Source: Allorhizobium sonneratiae (GTDB taxonomy: Bacteria > Pseudomonadota > Alphaproteobacteria > Rhizobiales > Rhizobiaceae). Taken from it: a stretch of DNA of 64,000 nt. The notes under the pieces were generated by a model. It searched no databases. It saw only the letters and a program-made list of their open reading frames with translations, and was not told the origin of the DNA. The DNA lies in contig NZ_JAMKOJ010000004.1 in the NCBI RefSeq assembly GCF_023700755.1, positions 310,001 to 374,000 of the forward strand, written 5' to 3'. A program made the position numbers and the translations under genes. Below, in pieces: positions 1-9,183 of the stretch (position 1 is the stretch's first letter; every line of letters begins with the position of its first letter).

Positions 1-533
1 ACCTCTAGGGCAAGCGTTCCGGCGCCGGCCACAATTCGCCGATCCTCAAATGGCGGGATGATCGTCAGGTCTCGTTCACGAGCCAACGTCCTTCCTATCA
101 ACTCACGGTCGTCTCCAGGTCGATTATAAAGAATGACTTCGGCTCCCCAAGCCTTCGTCAAGCGAACTTTCGTTGCAGGAGCGTCATGTGGCATCAAAAC
201 GACGGCTGGCATTCCCAACTTTCGTGCAGCCCAAGCCACTGCCTGCCCATGATTACCCGAGGAAAATGTCAGCAGACCACCCTTTCCGAGCGCGTTGTCT
301 TGAGCGAGCAACGAGATCATGTTCAAGGCACCGCGGACCTTAAAGCTGCCGGTCGGCTGCAGACCTTCGGCTTTAACGAGAAGCCTCGCGCCCATCAAAT
401 CGTTCGCTCGCTCATTCTCAAGCAGCGGGGTAGGCCTAAGGTCCTTGCCGATCCGTTCTCTTGCCTGCTGAACCTCTTCGATATCGGGTTCCAGGAGGTT
501 CCACGGCCGGCCGAAAGAGACTACTTCGTTCAT
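1..533 (-). CDS. PLP-dependent threonine/serine dehydratase family protein, N-terminal part (runs off window)
   Basis: The reverse strand is open from an ATG at 533 to the window edge, giving 177 codons of the N-terminal half. Residues 63-69 read SFKVRGA, whose lysine (K65) is the PLP Schiff-base residue of the threonine dehydratase/serine racemase fold, and residues 91-96 read SSGNHG, the phosphate-binding loop. A GAGGA ribosome site lies just upstream of the ATG. The family uses PLP to dehydrate and deaminate L-threonine or L-serine to a 2-oxo acid, or to racemise serine. It is divergent from the pyruvate carboxylase gene. The C-terminal half, where a regulatory ACT domain would be, is outside the window, so the exact substrate cannot be decided. 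The family call is firm. Confidence 0.85.
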   Translation of the reverse strand, partial: MNEVVSFGRPWNLLEPDIEEVQQARERIGKDLRPTPLLENERANDLMGARLLVKAEGLQPTGSFKVRGALNMISLLAQDNALGKGGLLTFSSGNHGQAVAWAARKLGMPAVVLMPHDAPATKVRLTKAWGAEVILYNRPGDDRELIGRTLARERDLTIIPPFEDRRIVAGAGTLALE

Positions 534-886
534 TTTATCCTCATGCGGCGAGAGACTATTCGTCACCTTTCCACAGAACCATAAAGCAGCAAAAACCATC
601 TCAAAAGCGATACAAATTAATGTCTTTAAATCGCTTTATAGAATAAAATGCAGGCGCAAATTCAGCGTTAACCGCCTTTTTGTTGCAGTATTATGCCTCG
701 CCTCAGGATACACGTGCTTATTTCATCACACTTTACGATGCCACTACATGCTTTTAATTCGCTTTTAAGACTGTTCGTTGGTTGGCACCCTCTCATTCAT
801 GGGACCCACCGGATTTAGCGGCCGAACGGTAATGGTGCCGTTAAACGCATTACTGCCGGTCTTTTGTGTGCGGGGGAGCGCAACAT
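534..886. other. Intergenic region between divergent dehydratase and pyruvate carboxylase genes
   Basis: This 353-bp stretch holds no credible gene. Its left half is AT-rich (roughly 590-650) and must contain the leader and promoter of the leftward dehydratase gene. The right half leads into pyc and ends with a GGGGGAG ribosome site at 872-878. I see no convincing sigma-70 boxes, palindrome or riboswitch. Confidence 0.5.
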
Positions 887-3800
887 ATGGCGTGGATTAA
901 GAAGATACTCGTTGCCAATCGATCCGAGATCGCCATTCGCGTGTTTCGCGCGGCCAATGAGCTTGGCATCAAAACGGTTGCTATCTGGGCAGAGGAAGAC
1001 AAACTCTCGTTGCACCGGTTCAAGGCAGACGAAAGCTATCAGGTCGGACGCGGTCCGCATCTTGTAAAGGATATGGGGCCGATCGAGAGCTATCTGTCGA
1101 TTTCGGAGGTGATCCGGGTCGCAATGCTCTCTGGCGCCGATGCCATTCATCCCGGTTACGGCCTTTTATCGGAAAGCCCGGAATTCGTTGAGGCCTGCGA
1201 AGCGGCGGGCCTGATCTTCATCGGCCCGGGCGCCGATACGATGCGCCGGCTGGGCAACAAGGTGGCGGCACGCAATCTCGCCATTTCGGTTGGAGTGCCG
1301 GTGGTGCCTGCCACCGAACCCCTGCCCGACGATATGGTCGAAGTCGCCAGGATGGCCGATGAGATCGGGTATCCCGTCATGCTCAAGGCATCCTGGGGCG
1401 GCGGTGGACGCGGCATGCGCGCCATTCGCGATCCGAAAGATCTGGCGAAGGAAGTCGTTGAAGCCAAGTGCGAAGCCATGGCGGCCTTCGGAAAAGACGA
1501 AGTCTATCTCGAAAAGCTGGTAGAGCGTGCGCGCCACGTGGAAAGCCAGATCCTGGGCGATACGCATGGCAATGTGGTGCATCTGTTCGAGCGCGATTGC
1601 TCTATCCAGCGCCGTAATCAGAAGGTGGTGGAGCGTGCGCCGGCACCTTATCTTTCGGAAGCTCAGCGGCAGGAACTGGCGGGCTACTCGCTCAAAATTG
1701 CAGCGGCCACCAATTATATGGGCGCTGGCACTGTCGAATATCTGATGGATGCCGATACGGGCAAATTCTACTTCATCGAAGTCAATCCGCGTATTCAGGT
1801 CGAGCATACGGTGACGGAAGTCGTGACCGGTATCGACATCGTGAAGGCGCAGATCCATATTCTTGAAGGCTTTGCGATCGGCACACCGGAATCCGGTGTG
1901 CCTGCACAGGAAAACATCCGGCTCAGCGGTCATGCCCTTCAGTGCCGCATCACGACGGAAGACCCGGAACAGAACTTCATTCCTGACTACGGCCGTATCA
2001 CGGCCTACCGTTCGGCGGCAGGGTTCGGTGTGCGTCTGGACAGCGGCACGGCCTATACGGGTGCAGTCATCACCCGCTATTACGATCCGCTCCTTGAAAA
2101 AGTCACCACATGGGCACCGACTACCGAGGAAGCGATCACCCGTATGGATCGCGCTCTGCGCGAATTCCGTATTCGCGGCGTCGCGACGAACCTGACCTTC
2201 CTGGAAGCCATCATCGGCCACCCGAGCTTCCGCGATAATTCCTATACGACCCGCGTCATCGATACGACGCCAGAACTCTTCCAGCAGGTGAAGCGTCAGG
2301 ACCGCGCGACGAAGCTGCTCACCTATCTGGCGGATGTCACCGTCAACGGCCACCCGGAAACCAAGGGTCGGCCGATGCCGTCCGCCAAGGCACCGAAGCC
2401 GATCGTTCCCTACATCAAGGCGGAGGTTCAGCCCGGCACCAAGCAGAAGCTGGATGAGTTGGGGCCGAAGGCGTTTGCCGAATGGATGCGTAACGAAAAG
2501 CGCGTTCTTCTGACGGACACGACGATGCGCGACGGACATCAGTCGCTGCTGGCAACCCGCATGCGTACCTTCGACATTGCCCGCATTGCACCCGTTTATG
2601 CCAAGGCTCTGCCGAACCTCTTTTCGCTGGAATGTTGGGGCGGTGCGACCTTCGACGTCTCCATGCGCTTTTTGACGGAAGATCCGTGGGAGCGCTTAGC
2701 GCTCATCCGTGAGGGTGCGCCGAACTTCCTGCTGCAAATGCTGCTGCGCGGCCCCAACGGCGTGGGCTACACCAACTATCCGGACAATATGGTGAAGTAC
2801 TTCGTGCGTCAGGCGGCGAAGGGCGGCATCGACCTCTTCCGCGTGTTCGACTGCCTGAACTGGGTGGAGAACATGCGCGTTTCCATGGATGCCATTCAGG
2901 AAGAGAACAAGCTCTGCGAGGCGACGATCTGCTATACCGGCGATCTGCTCAATAGCGCGCGCCCGAAATATGATCTGAAATACTATGTGTCGCTGGCGCA
3001 GGAACTGGAAAAGGCAGGCGCTCATATCATCGCGCTGAAGGACATGGCTGGTTTGCTGAAGCCCGCCGCTGCCCGCGTTCTGTTCAAGGCACTGCGGGGC
3101 GCCACCAGCCTGCCGATCCAATTCCATACGCATGATACATCCGGCATCTCGGCCGCAACAGTGCTTGCCGCCATCGATTCCGGCGTGGATGCTGTGGATG
3201 CGGCCATGGATGCCTTCTCCGGCAATACTTCGCAGCCATGCCTAGGCTCCATCGTCGAGGCGCTCTCTGGTACGGATCGCGATTCCGGCCTCGATCCGGA
3301 ATGGATCCGCCGCATATCGTTCTACTGGGAAGCGGTTCGCCACCAGTATGCGGCCTTCGAAAGCGACCTCAAGGGACCGGCCTCGGAAGTCTACCTGCAT
3401 GAAATGCCGGGTGGTCAGTTTACCAACCTCAAGGAGCAGGCGCGCTCACTGGGTCTGGAAACCCGCTGGCATGAGGTGGCACAGACCTATGCCGACGTGA
3501 ACCAGATGTTCGGCGATATCGTCAAGGTTACGCCCTCTTCGAAGGTCGTCGGCGATATGGCGCTGATGATGGTGAGCCAGGACCTGACGGTTGAGGATGT
3601 AGAAAATCCGGGCCGCGACATCGCCTTCCCGGATTCTGTTGTCTCCATGCTTAAAGGTGATCTGGGTCAGCCTCCGGGCGGATGGCCGGAAGCACTGCAG
3701 AAAAAAGCCCTGAAGGGTGACAAGCCCTACACCGTTCGCCCCGGCTCGCTGCTGAAGGAAGCCGATCTGGATGCGGAGCGCAAGCTGATCGAGGAGAAGC

Positions 3801-4348
3801 TTGGCCGCACGGTCGATGACTTCGAATTCGCCTCCAACCTCATGTATCCCAAGGTCTTCACGGATTTTGCATTGGCCTCCGATACCTACGGTCCGGTCTC
3901 CGTTCTGCCGACACCGGCTTACTTCTACGGCATGGCGGATGGCGAAGAGCTGTTTGCCAATATCGAGAAGGGCAAGACGCTGGTGATCGTCAATCAGGCC
4001 GCCAGCGCTGCCGATGCGCAAGGTCTGGTCACCATGTTCTTCGAGCTGAACGGCCAGCCGCGCCGCATCAAGGTGCCGGATCGCAGCCGCGCCGCCACCA
4101 GCATCGCCCGCAGCAAGGCCGAAGCCGGAAACGCCGCTCAGCTGGGTGCGCCCATGCCGGGCGTCGTGTCGCGCGTCTTCGTGTCCTCCGGCCAGAAGGT
4201 CAAGGCCGGCGATGTGCTGCTCTCCATCGAAGCCATGAAGATGGAAACGGCACTGCATGCGGAGAAGGACGGCGAAATCACCGACGTGGCGGTGAAGACC
4301 GGCGACCAGATCGACGCCAAGGATCTGCTTTTGACATTTAAGCACTGA
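887..4348 (+). CDS. pyc: Pyruvate carboxylase
   Basis: This 1153-residue protein carboxylates pyruvate to oxaloacetate using ATP, bicarbonate and biotin, the main anaplerotic reaction of rhizobia. Domains in order: biotin carboxylase/ATP-grasp (about 1-450, with a GGGGRGMR nucleotide loop), carboxyltransferase TIM barrel beginning near residue 540 with TDTTMRDGHQS, the PYC/OADA linker domain (about 860-1060) and a C-terminal biotinyl domain with EAMKMET, whose K1118 is the biotinylated lysine. The single-chain length fits the family. The ATG at 887 is chosen over an in-frame GTG at 866 because a GGGGGAG ribosome site lies at 872-878 and MAWIKKILVANR matches the usual N-terminus. It stands alone as a monocistronic gene with its own terminator. 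All catalytic motifs are intact. Confidence 0.97.
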   Translation: MAWIKKILVANRSEIAIRVFRAANELGIKTVAIWAEEDKLSLHRFKADESYQVGRGPHLVKDMGPIESYLSISEVIRVAMLSGADAIHPGYGLLSESPEFVEACEAAGLIFIGPGADTMRRLGNKVAARNLAISVGVPVVPATEPLPDDMVEVARMADEIGYPVMLKASWGGGGRGMRAIRDPKDLAKEVVEAKCEAMAAFGKDEVYLEKLVERARHVESQILGDTHGNVVHLFERDCSIQRRNQKVVERAPAPYLSEAQRQELAGYSLKIAAATNYMGAGTVEYLMDADTGKFYFIEVNPRIQVEHTVTEVVTGIDIVKAQIHILEGFAIGTPESGVPAQENIRLSGHALQCRITTEDPEQNFIPDYGRITAYRSAAGFGVRLDSGTAYTGAVITRYYDPLLEKVTTWAPTTEEAITRMDRALREFRIRGVATNLTFLEAIIGHPSFRDNSYTTRVIDTTPELFQQVKRQDRATKLLTYLADVTVNGHPETKGRPMPSAKAPKPIVPYIKAEVQPGTKQKLDELGPKAFAEWMRNEKRVLLTDTTMRDGHQSLLATRMRTFDIARIAPVYAKALPNLFSLECWGGATFDVSMRFLTEDPWERLALIREGAPNFLLQMLLRGPNGVGYTNYPDNMVKYFVRQAAKGGIDLFRVFDCLNWVENMRVSMDAIQEENKLCEATICYTGDLLNSARPKYDLKYYVSLAQELEKAGAHIIALKDMAGLLKPAAARVLFKALRGATSLPIQFHTHDTSGISAATVLAAIDSGVDAVDAAMDAFSGNTSQPCLGSIVEALSGTDRDSGLDPEWIRRISFYWEAVRHQYAAFESDLKGPASEVYLHEMPGGQFTNLKEQARSLGLETRWHEVAQTYADVNQMFGDIVKVTPSSKVVGDMALMMVSQDLTVEDVENPGRDIAFPDSVVSMLKGDLGQPPGGWPEALQKKALKGDKPYTVRPGSLLKEADLDAERKLIEEKLGRTVDDFEFASNLMYPKVFTDFALASDTYGPVSVLPTPAYFYGMADGEELFANIEKGKTLVIVNQAASAADAQGLVTMFFELNGQPRRIKVPDRSRAATSIARSKAEAGNAAQLGAPMPGVVSRVFVSSGQKVKAGDVLLSIEAMKMETALHAEKDGEITDVAVKTGDQIDAKDLLLTFKH

Positions 4349-4437
4349 GAAAAGAAGCGACATGATGGCTCGCCAGGAACAAATAATCGAGTTCCCATAT
4401 CGCTCTTACTTTCCCCGCGGGCCAAAACCCGCCCCCT

Positions 4438-4465
4438 CGCCCGGCAAGCACTGCCGGGCGTTTTT
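4438..4465 (+). terminator. Rho-independent terminator of pyc
   Basis: A 9-bp perfect stem (CGCCCGGCA at 4438-4446 pairing with TGCCGGGCG at 4452-4460) with a 5-base loop is followed by five T residues. It lies about 90 bp after the pyc stop codon and before the convergent LysR gene. Confidence 0.85.
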
Positions 4466-4511
4466 CCCGGATTCGGCAAGCTGCCGTGCGTCGACGTAAC
4501 ACCGTCTGCGT

Positions 4512-5417
4512 TTAACTCTGCAATTGCCGGGAAAAGTCGCAAATATCACACATAAGATCTGCTATCGATGCCACGAAAGCAGACGGCCGATCATTTCGGT
4601 ACACCACGCTATATGGGATAGGCGGTAGAACAGGTCGCGTCGGAATAACGACGAGTTTTCCTTCATCTACCAGTGGCCGGAAGCATTGGCGTGGCAGGTA
4701 AGAAATACCCACTCCTGCGACCGTCAGACCGAGTAGAGCCATTAAGTTGTCGCTAATGAGCGACTGATTGAACATCAAGCCCTGCGACCGCATCCATCTG
4801 TTATAAAATAGACCGGTTCCAGATTGCCCTCCTTGCAGAACCGCAGGATATGCGGCCAGTTGCTCAAGGGTCAGTGCTTCGTCGGTCTTTACAAGGCCAG
4901 GACGCGCCATCCAAACATTCGATACATCCGCGAGACGTACATACGTAACGTCCTCGGACGGAAAGACTTCGGGCACAACAATCAAATCCAGATCGCTATC
5001 TTTGAGCATGTCATCAAGGGTTCGACTTGTTGCTACAATAGGCTCGAGACTTACGTTCGGATACGTTTCGCGAATGTGTGAGACCAAACGAGGAAACCAG
5101 GTGAGAGCGGAAAGCTCGGTGATACCAATTCTTAACCGTCGCGCCGGGGTCTCTTCCGAGGATTTCAGTTCAAGAACTCGGTCATGTAGTTTGAGCATTT
5201 CCAGGCCTAGAGCCAGAAGATGCTCGCCTTTTTCCGTCAACTTGGCTCCTCTTTGATTCCGATCGAAAACCGCAAGGCCCGCGGTTATCTCGAGTTCCTG
5301 AATTCTCTTCGAAATGGCCGATTGGGTCGTGTTCAAGCGAGCCGCCGCTCGTTCGAATGTCCCGAGCTGCGAGATCCAGTAGACGGCTTCCATTTGTTTC
5401 AGAGTGATAAGGGTCAC
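4512..5417 (-). CDS. LysR-family transcriptional regulator
   Basis: This 301-residue protein has an N-terminal winged HTH (about 1-60, with FERAAARLNTTQSAISKRIQ) and a C-terminal periplasmic-binding-like effector domain (about 90-295), the standard LysR layout and length. It is transcribed away from the aminotransferase-led operon that starts about 115 bp to the right, the classic arrangement of a LysR activator facing its target. The likely ligand is therefore the amino acid, or a derivative of it, that this operon takes up. That inference rests on gene order only. Confidence 0.92.
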   Translation of the reverse strand: MTLITLKQMEAVYWISQLGTFERAAARLNTTQSAISKRIQELEITAGLAVFDRNQRGAKLTEKGEHLLALGLEMLKLHDRVLELKSSEETPARRLRIGITELSALTWFPRLVSHIRETYPNVSLEPIVATSRTLDDMLKDSDLDLIVVPEVFPSEDVTYVRLADVSNVWMARPGLVKTDEALTLEQLAAYPAVLQGGQSGTGLFYNRWMRSQGLMFNQSLISDNLMALLGLTVAGVGISYLPRQCFRPLVDEGKLVVIPTRPVLPPIPYSVVYRNDRPSAFVASIADLMCDICDFSRQLQS

Positions 5418-5424
5418 GGTATCA

Positions 5425-5447
5425 TTCCAAATAGCGATTTCCTGGAA
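5425..5447. promoter_or_regulatory. Candidate LysR binding site between divergent genes
   Basis: An interrupted dyad TTCCA-N13-TGGAA sits directly upstream of the LysR start codon, in the gap before the aminotransferase gene. LysR proteins bind AT-centred interrupted dyads in such gaps. Assignment is by position and symmetry only. Confidence 0.35.
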
Positions 5448-5532
5448 TTCCTTTTAATCTGTTTTTCGCATGACCGAAAGACCCTATTGCTTGTTCAACG
5501 ACGACGTGACCTCCAATGAAAAGGTACCCTCT

Positions 5533-6738
5533 GTGTCAACAACTCTCGCTCACCGAGTAACCCAAATGAAGCCTTCAGCCAGCATCGCGGCGAAGAAGAA
5601 GGTAACAGAACTTCAGGCCGCAGGTCATCAGATCATCGATTTTACAGTTGGCGAACCCGATCTCGACACGCCGGCCCATATCGTAGACGCTGCAATTCAA
5701 GCGATGCGGCACGGTGAGACCCACTATACGGCTACACCCGGCACGCCGGCCCTTCGCGCCGCAATCGTTGGAAAACTGCGCCGCGAGAACGGGCTGCAAT
5801 ATGGTTCAGAAAACATTGTTGTTGGAAGTGGTGCTAAACAAATAATTCTATCCGCTTTCGAGGCAACGCTGAATGAGGGCGACGAGGTCATCGTGCCCGC
5901 ACCTTTCTGGGTGTCCTACCCAGACATGGTGAAGCTCTACGATGGAAAGCCAGTCATCGTCGTTTGTCCGGAAAAGGACGGCTTTAAGCTGACCGCCGAA
6001 GCCCTCGAAGCGGCTATTACACCGAAAACACGCTGGCTGGTCCTGAATTCCCCCAACAATCCGACCGGTTCTGTCTATAATCGCCATGAAATCAATGCAT
6101 TGGCGGATGTTTTGGCACGTCATCCGCAGGTTATGGTGCTCACCGACGATATCTATGAGCATATCATGTTCGATAACGCCGAGTTCGTTAACGTCGTCCA
6201 ATGCGCGCCAAACCTGTTTGATCGGACGCTTGTGGTGAACGGATTGTCCAAGAGCTTTGCCATGACCGGATGGCGGGTCGGTTATGGTGCAGGACCGGTT
6301 GATCTCGTCAGTGCGATTGTGAAATTGCTCGGTCAGAGCACCACCTGTGCCAGTTCCATCTCACAGGCGGCAGCGGTTGCAGCACTGGACGGAAAACAGA
6401 CGTTCGTCACCAATTCCTGCGCCGAATATCTGAAGCGGCGAGATCGGATGCTGGAACTTATAGGCGAAATTCCTGGCATTTCGGTCACAAAGCCACAGGG
6501 CGCTTTCTATCTTTACCCTTCGGTCGCTGGACTGATTGGACGCACCACGCCTGACGGGAAGACTTTGCAGACCGACCTCGACGTATCGATCTACCTTTTG
6601 GAGGAGGCGAAAGTCGCAGTGCTCGATGGCGCGGCTTACGGGTTGTCGCCCTATCTGCGGTTATCATTCGCGACGTCCCTATCGGCGATCGAAGCAGGAT
6701 GCGCCCAGATTGCGGAAGCCGTTTCAAAGCTACGCTGA
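5533..6738 (+). CDS. Class I/II PLP-dependent aminotransferase (aspartate aminotransferase-like)
   Basis: About 401 residues of fold-type I aminotransferase, closest in style to the rhizobial AatA/AspC group (N-terminus TLAHRVTQMKPSASIAAKKK). The PLP lysine is K240 in LSKSFAMTGWR, the substrate-carboxylate arginine is in the C-terminal YLRLSFA segment, and NSPNNPTG is the cofactor-ring asparagine motif. It moves the amino group from an amino acid to a 2-oxo acid. A GTG at 5533 is preferred because AAAGG lies about 8 bases upstream. An in-frame ATG at 5470 would add 21 residues but has no ribosome site. It heads an operon with an aldolase, an amino-acid transporter and two oxidoreductases, which suggests a catabolic rather than biosynthetic role. 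Confidence 0.88.
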   Translation: MSTTLAHRVTQMKPSASIAAKKKVTELQAAGHQIIDFTVGEPDLDTPAHIVDAAIQAMRHGETHYTATPGTPALRAAIVGKLRRENGLQYGSENIVVGSGAKQIILSAFEATLNEGDEVIVPAPFWVSYPDMVKLYDGKPVIVVCPEKDGFKLTAEALEAAITPKTRWLVLNSPNNPTGSVYNRHEINALADVLARHPQVMVLTDDIYEHIMFDNAEFVNVVQCAPNLFDRTLVVNGLSKSFAMTGWRVGYGAGPVDLVSAIVKLLGQSTTCASSISQAAAVAALDGKQTFVTNSCAEYLKRRDRMLELIGEIPGISVTKPQGAFYLYPSVAGLIGRTTPDGKTLQTDLDVSIYLLEEAKVAVLDGAAYGLSPYLRLSFATSLSAIEAGCAQIAEAVSKLR

Positions 6739-6842
6739 TTTTCATTCCTTATAGAGATGGCGTTGTATCTAATAATATCTCTTTACGGACTTTTGGAAGA
6801 TACTAACGTCGTAAAGAACACCGTGAACTGAAGGCAACTACA

Positions 6843-7499
6843 ATGGTCGAGATCAAGAAGAACCCCAGCCCTGTGCAGGCAGATCCTGCTCTTCTCGAAG
6901 GCTTTCGTACTGCAGCGACCGCCGTCATCAGCGATAATCTGCAACGCCTTCCAGGCGTTGCCGGCTTGCAGCCGTATCATAATCACGGCGGCGTCATGGT
7001 TGGTACGGCCTTTACCGTCAAAACGCGCCCCGGCGACAACCTCGCCATTCACAAAGCCTTGGAACATGTTCGTCCCGGCGACGTCATCGTCGTCGACGGC
7101 GGTGGTGACTTGAACCGCGCCCTGATCGGCGAAATCATGGTGAACATCGCCATCTGGAAGAAGGCAGCTGGTTTGGTAATCGATGGCGCAATTCGGGATG
7201 TCGGCGCCATCGCTGGCCTCGGCCTGCCCTGTTTTGCCCGCAGCGTCATCCACAAGGGGCCATACAAGGACGGGCCGGGTGAGATCAATGTCCCGGTATC
7301 CGTCGGTGGTATGGTCATCCAACCTGGCGACATAGTCGTTGGCGACGAAGACGGAGTGGTGGCGTTTCCGCAAGATATTGCCGCCGAGCTTCTCAACGCT
7401 GTGAAGGCGCAGGAAGCACGTGAAGCCGAAATGATCAGGTCAATCCACGAGGGCACGTACAAGGGGACCTACGGCAAGCCCGCCACTGCCGCTCGATAA
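6843..7499 (+). CDS. RraA-family class II aldolase-like protein (HMG/CHA aldolase type)
   Basis: 218 residues of the RraA/MenG-like fold. Family members with the acidic-X20-R-D signature are divalent-metal aldolases that cleave 4-hydroxy-4-methyl-2-oxoglutarate or 4-carboxy-4-hydroxy-2-oxoadipate to pyruvate plus a second 2-oxo acid. The signature is present: E in LIGEIMV, then 20 residues, then RD in DGAIRD. This supports a true aldolase rather than the RNase E inhibitor branch. It lies between the aminotransferase and the transporter genes, so its substrate may be the 2-oxo acid made by the transaminase. A second paralogue lies at 54746-55420, and both share the segment GPYKDGPGE. Confidence 0.85.
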   Translation: MVEIKKNPSPVQADPALLEGFRTAATAVISDNLQRLPGVAGLQPYHNHGGVMVGTAFTVKTRPGDNLAIHKALEHVRPGDVIVVDGGGDLNRALIGEIMVNIAIWKKAAGLVIDGAIRDVGAIAGLGLPCFARSVIHKGPYKDGPGEINVPVSVGGMVIQPGDIVVGDEDGVVAFPQDIAAELLNAVKAQEAREAEMIRSIHEGTYKGTYGKPATAAR

Positions 7500-7564
7500 A
7501 CCATAAAACTTAAAAGAGCTTTGCCAAGAAGCCACTCACCTAAACCGAACCAGAGGGAATGAAC

Positions 7565-8401
7565 ATGATTTCTTTGAAGACAATTTGCGGCGCTACCGTT
7601 CTTTCCGTAATGGCCTTGACTGCGGCAAAAGCTGATGAACTCGCCGACATCAAAGCCAAGGGCACACTCGTCTGCGGCACGATGGGCACGTTCGAGCCCT
7701 TCAGCTTTCAGGACCCGAAAACCCGCGAAACCGTCGGTTATGAAATCGACCTTTGCCAGAAGGTCGCCGACGCGATTGGCGTGAAGCTCAAACTGAAGCT
7801 TCTGGCCGTCGAAGCTCGCATTCCGGAATTGACCCAGGGTCGCGTTGACATTCTCTCCGCTGCCATGGGTTATTCCGACGTGCGAGCCAAGCAGATCGAT
7901 TACAGCCTGACTTCATTTGTCAGTCGTCAGATGTTCATGACGAAAGCGGGCAGCGGGATCAACAAGATCGCCGATCTCAAGACTGACAAGATCAGCGCCC
8001 CCAAGGGTTCAAGTTCGGAGAAGTATGTGCGCGCCCTTCTGCCAGACGCAACGCTCCTGACGTTCCAGGATCCGCCTAGCGCATTCCTCGCTCTGCAGCA
8101 GTCCAAGGTCAAGGCACTTATCCTGTCTGAATTGGCGCTCAAACAGTTTCAGGCTCAGGCCGGAGACGGCCTGGAGTTCATCAAAGAGCCGGCTGCCATC
8201 GAATACTGGGGCCTGACTGTCCGCAAGGGTGAACCAGCGCTGCTTGCAGTGGCCAATAAGACACTCAGGGATCTGGAGGCTTCCGGTGAAGCCCAGAAGA
8301 TCTTCGACAAGTGGATCGGCAAGGACTCGCCCTACAAGCTCGAGCGCACCTTCACCTTGGATAAGCCGGTCAGAAATCCTGTTCTCGCCGAAGTCAAGTA
8401 A
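7565..8401 (+). CDS. Amino-acid ABC transporter, periplasmic binding protein
   Basis: 278 residues of the family 3 solute-binding proteins. A signal peptide (about residues 1-20, ending near AAKA) is followed by DIKAKGTLVCGTMGTFEPFSF, the typical opening of polar-amino-acid binders. ATG 7565 is chosen over ATG 7559 because the GAGGGA ribosome site at 7553-7558 is then correctly spaced. It precedes two permease genes and an ATPase gene, so the transporter is complete. By context it binds the amino acid degraded by the flanking enzymes, and the identity cannot be read from sequence. Confidence 0.93.
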   Translation: MISLKTICGATVLSVMALTAAKADELADIKAKGTLVCGTMGTFEPFSFQDPKTRETVGYEIDLCQKVADAIGVKLKLKLLAVEARIPELTQGRVDILSAAMGYSDVRAKQIDYSLTSFVSRQMFMTKAGSGINKIADLKTDKISAPKGSSSEKYVRALLPDATLLTFQDPPSAFLALQQSKVKALILSELALKQFQAQAGDGLEFIKEPAAIEYWGLTVRKGEPALLAVANKTLRDLEASGEAQKIFDKWIGKDSPYKLERTFTLDKPVRNPVLAEVK

Positions 8402-8475
8402 CTGACAATTACCGCATTGGCCCGGATATTTTAAATAATATACGGGCTTATTCGGTTCAGATGAGGAGCGCTCGC

Positions 8476-9174
8476 ATGGCCTACTCGTTCGATTTCTCGT
8501 CGGTTCTCTCCGGCGATCATCTTCATTGGCTAATAGACGGCCTGATTCTGACGCTTGAACTGACAGTCTGTTGTTGGCTGCTGGCCTTTGCTTGGGCGGT
8601 CGTGTTGCTGATATTGCGCAACTCCACCTTCAAGCCTGCAGAATGGTTCGTTGCCGCATTCGTAGAAGTTCACCAGAACATTCCCCTGCTGGTGCAGGTC
8701 CTTTTCTGGTATTTCGCAATGCCGGAATTTTTCCCCGAGGCGATCCGGACCTGGATCAACGAGCGTAATAGTGAATTCATCCTGGCGATGTTTGCCGTGG
8801 CGTTTTGCATGTCTGCCTATATGTCAGAGGCGCTCCGCAGCGGGATGCGTGCTATACCTCACACGCAATACGAGGCAGGTCGCGTTCTCGGCTTCGGTTA
8901 CTTGCGGACGATGCGATACATCGTGTTACCCCAGGCGATCAAGCACGCTATTCCGCCATTACTCAACTATTCGCTGCTTTTATTCAAGAATACCAGCATA
9001 GCGATGGCGATCGGCGTGCACGAACTCACGTACCAGAGCCGGGAGATCGAGAACGATACTTTTCGCACCTTCGAAACTTTTGCAGTCGTGACAGTTATCT
9101 ATATGGCCATATCGTTCCTGATCATGATGGCTGGCGCTGCTTACGAGCGCCGTCAACTCGTGCCAACGCGGTGA
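8476..9174 (+). CDS. Amino-acid ABC transporter permease (HisM/GltJ type)
   Basis: 232-residue inner-membrane protein with several hydrophobic segments and the permease EAA loop (YEAGRVLGFGYLRTMRYIVLP), which contacts the ATPase. ATG 8476 has GAGGAG 7 bases upstream, whereas the in-frame ATG at 8461 has no such site. It pairs with the next gene (9184) as the heterodimeric membrane channel of a polar-amino-acid importer. The length suits the family. Confidence 0.93.
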   Translation: MAYSFDFSSVLSGDHLHWLIDGLILTLELTVCCWLLAFAWAVVLLILRNSTFKPAEWFVAAFVEVHQNIPLLVQVLFWYFAMPEFFPEAIRTWINERNSEFILAMFAVAFCMSAYMSEALRSGMRAIPHTQYEAGRVLGFGYLRTMRYIVLPQAIKHAIPPLLNYSLLLFKNTSIAMAIGVHELTYQSREIENDTFRTFETFAVVTVIYMAISFLIMMAGAAYERRQLVPTR

Positions 9175-9183
9175 GGAACAGCC

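Noticed and set aside
1166..2539. 457-codon reverse frame inside pyc
   Set aside because: Antisense shadow of the biotin-carboxylase region. No ribosome site and no recognisable domain.
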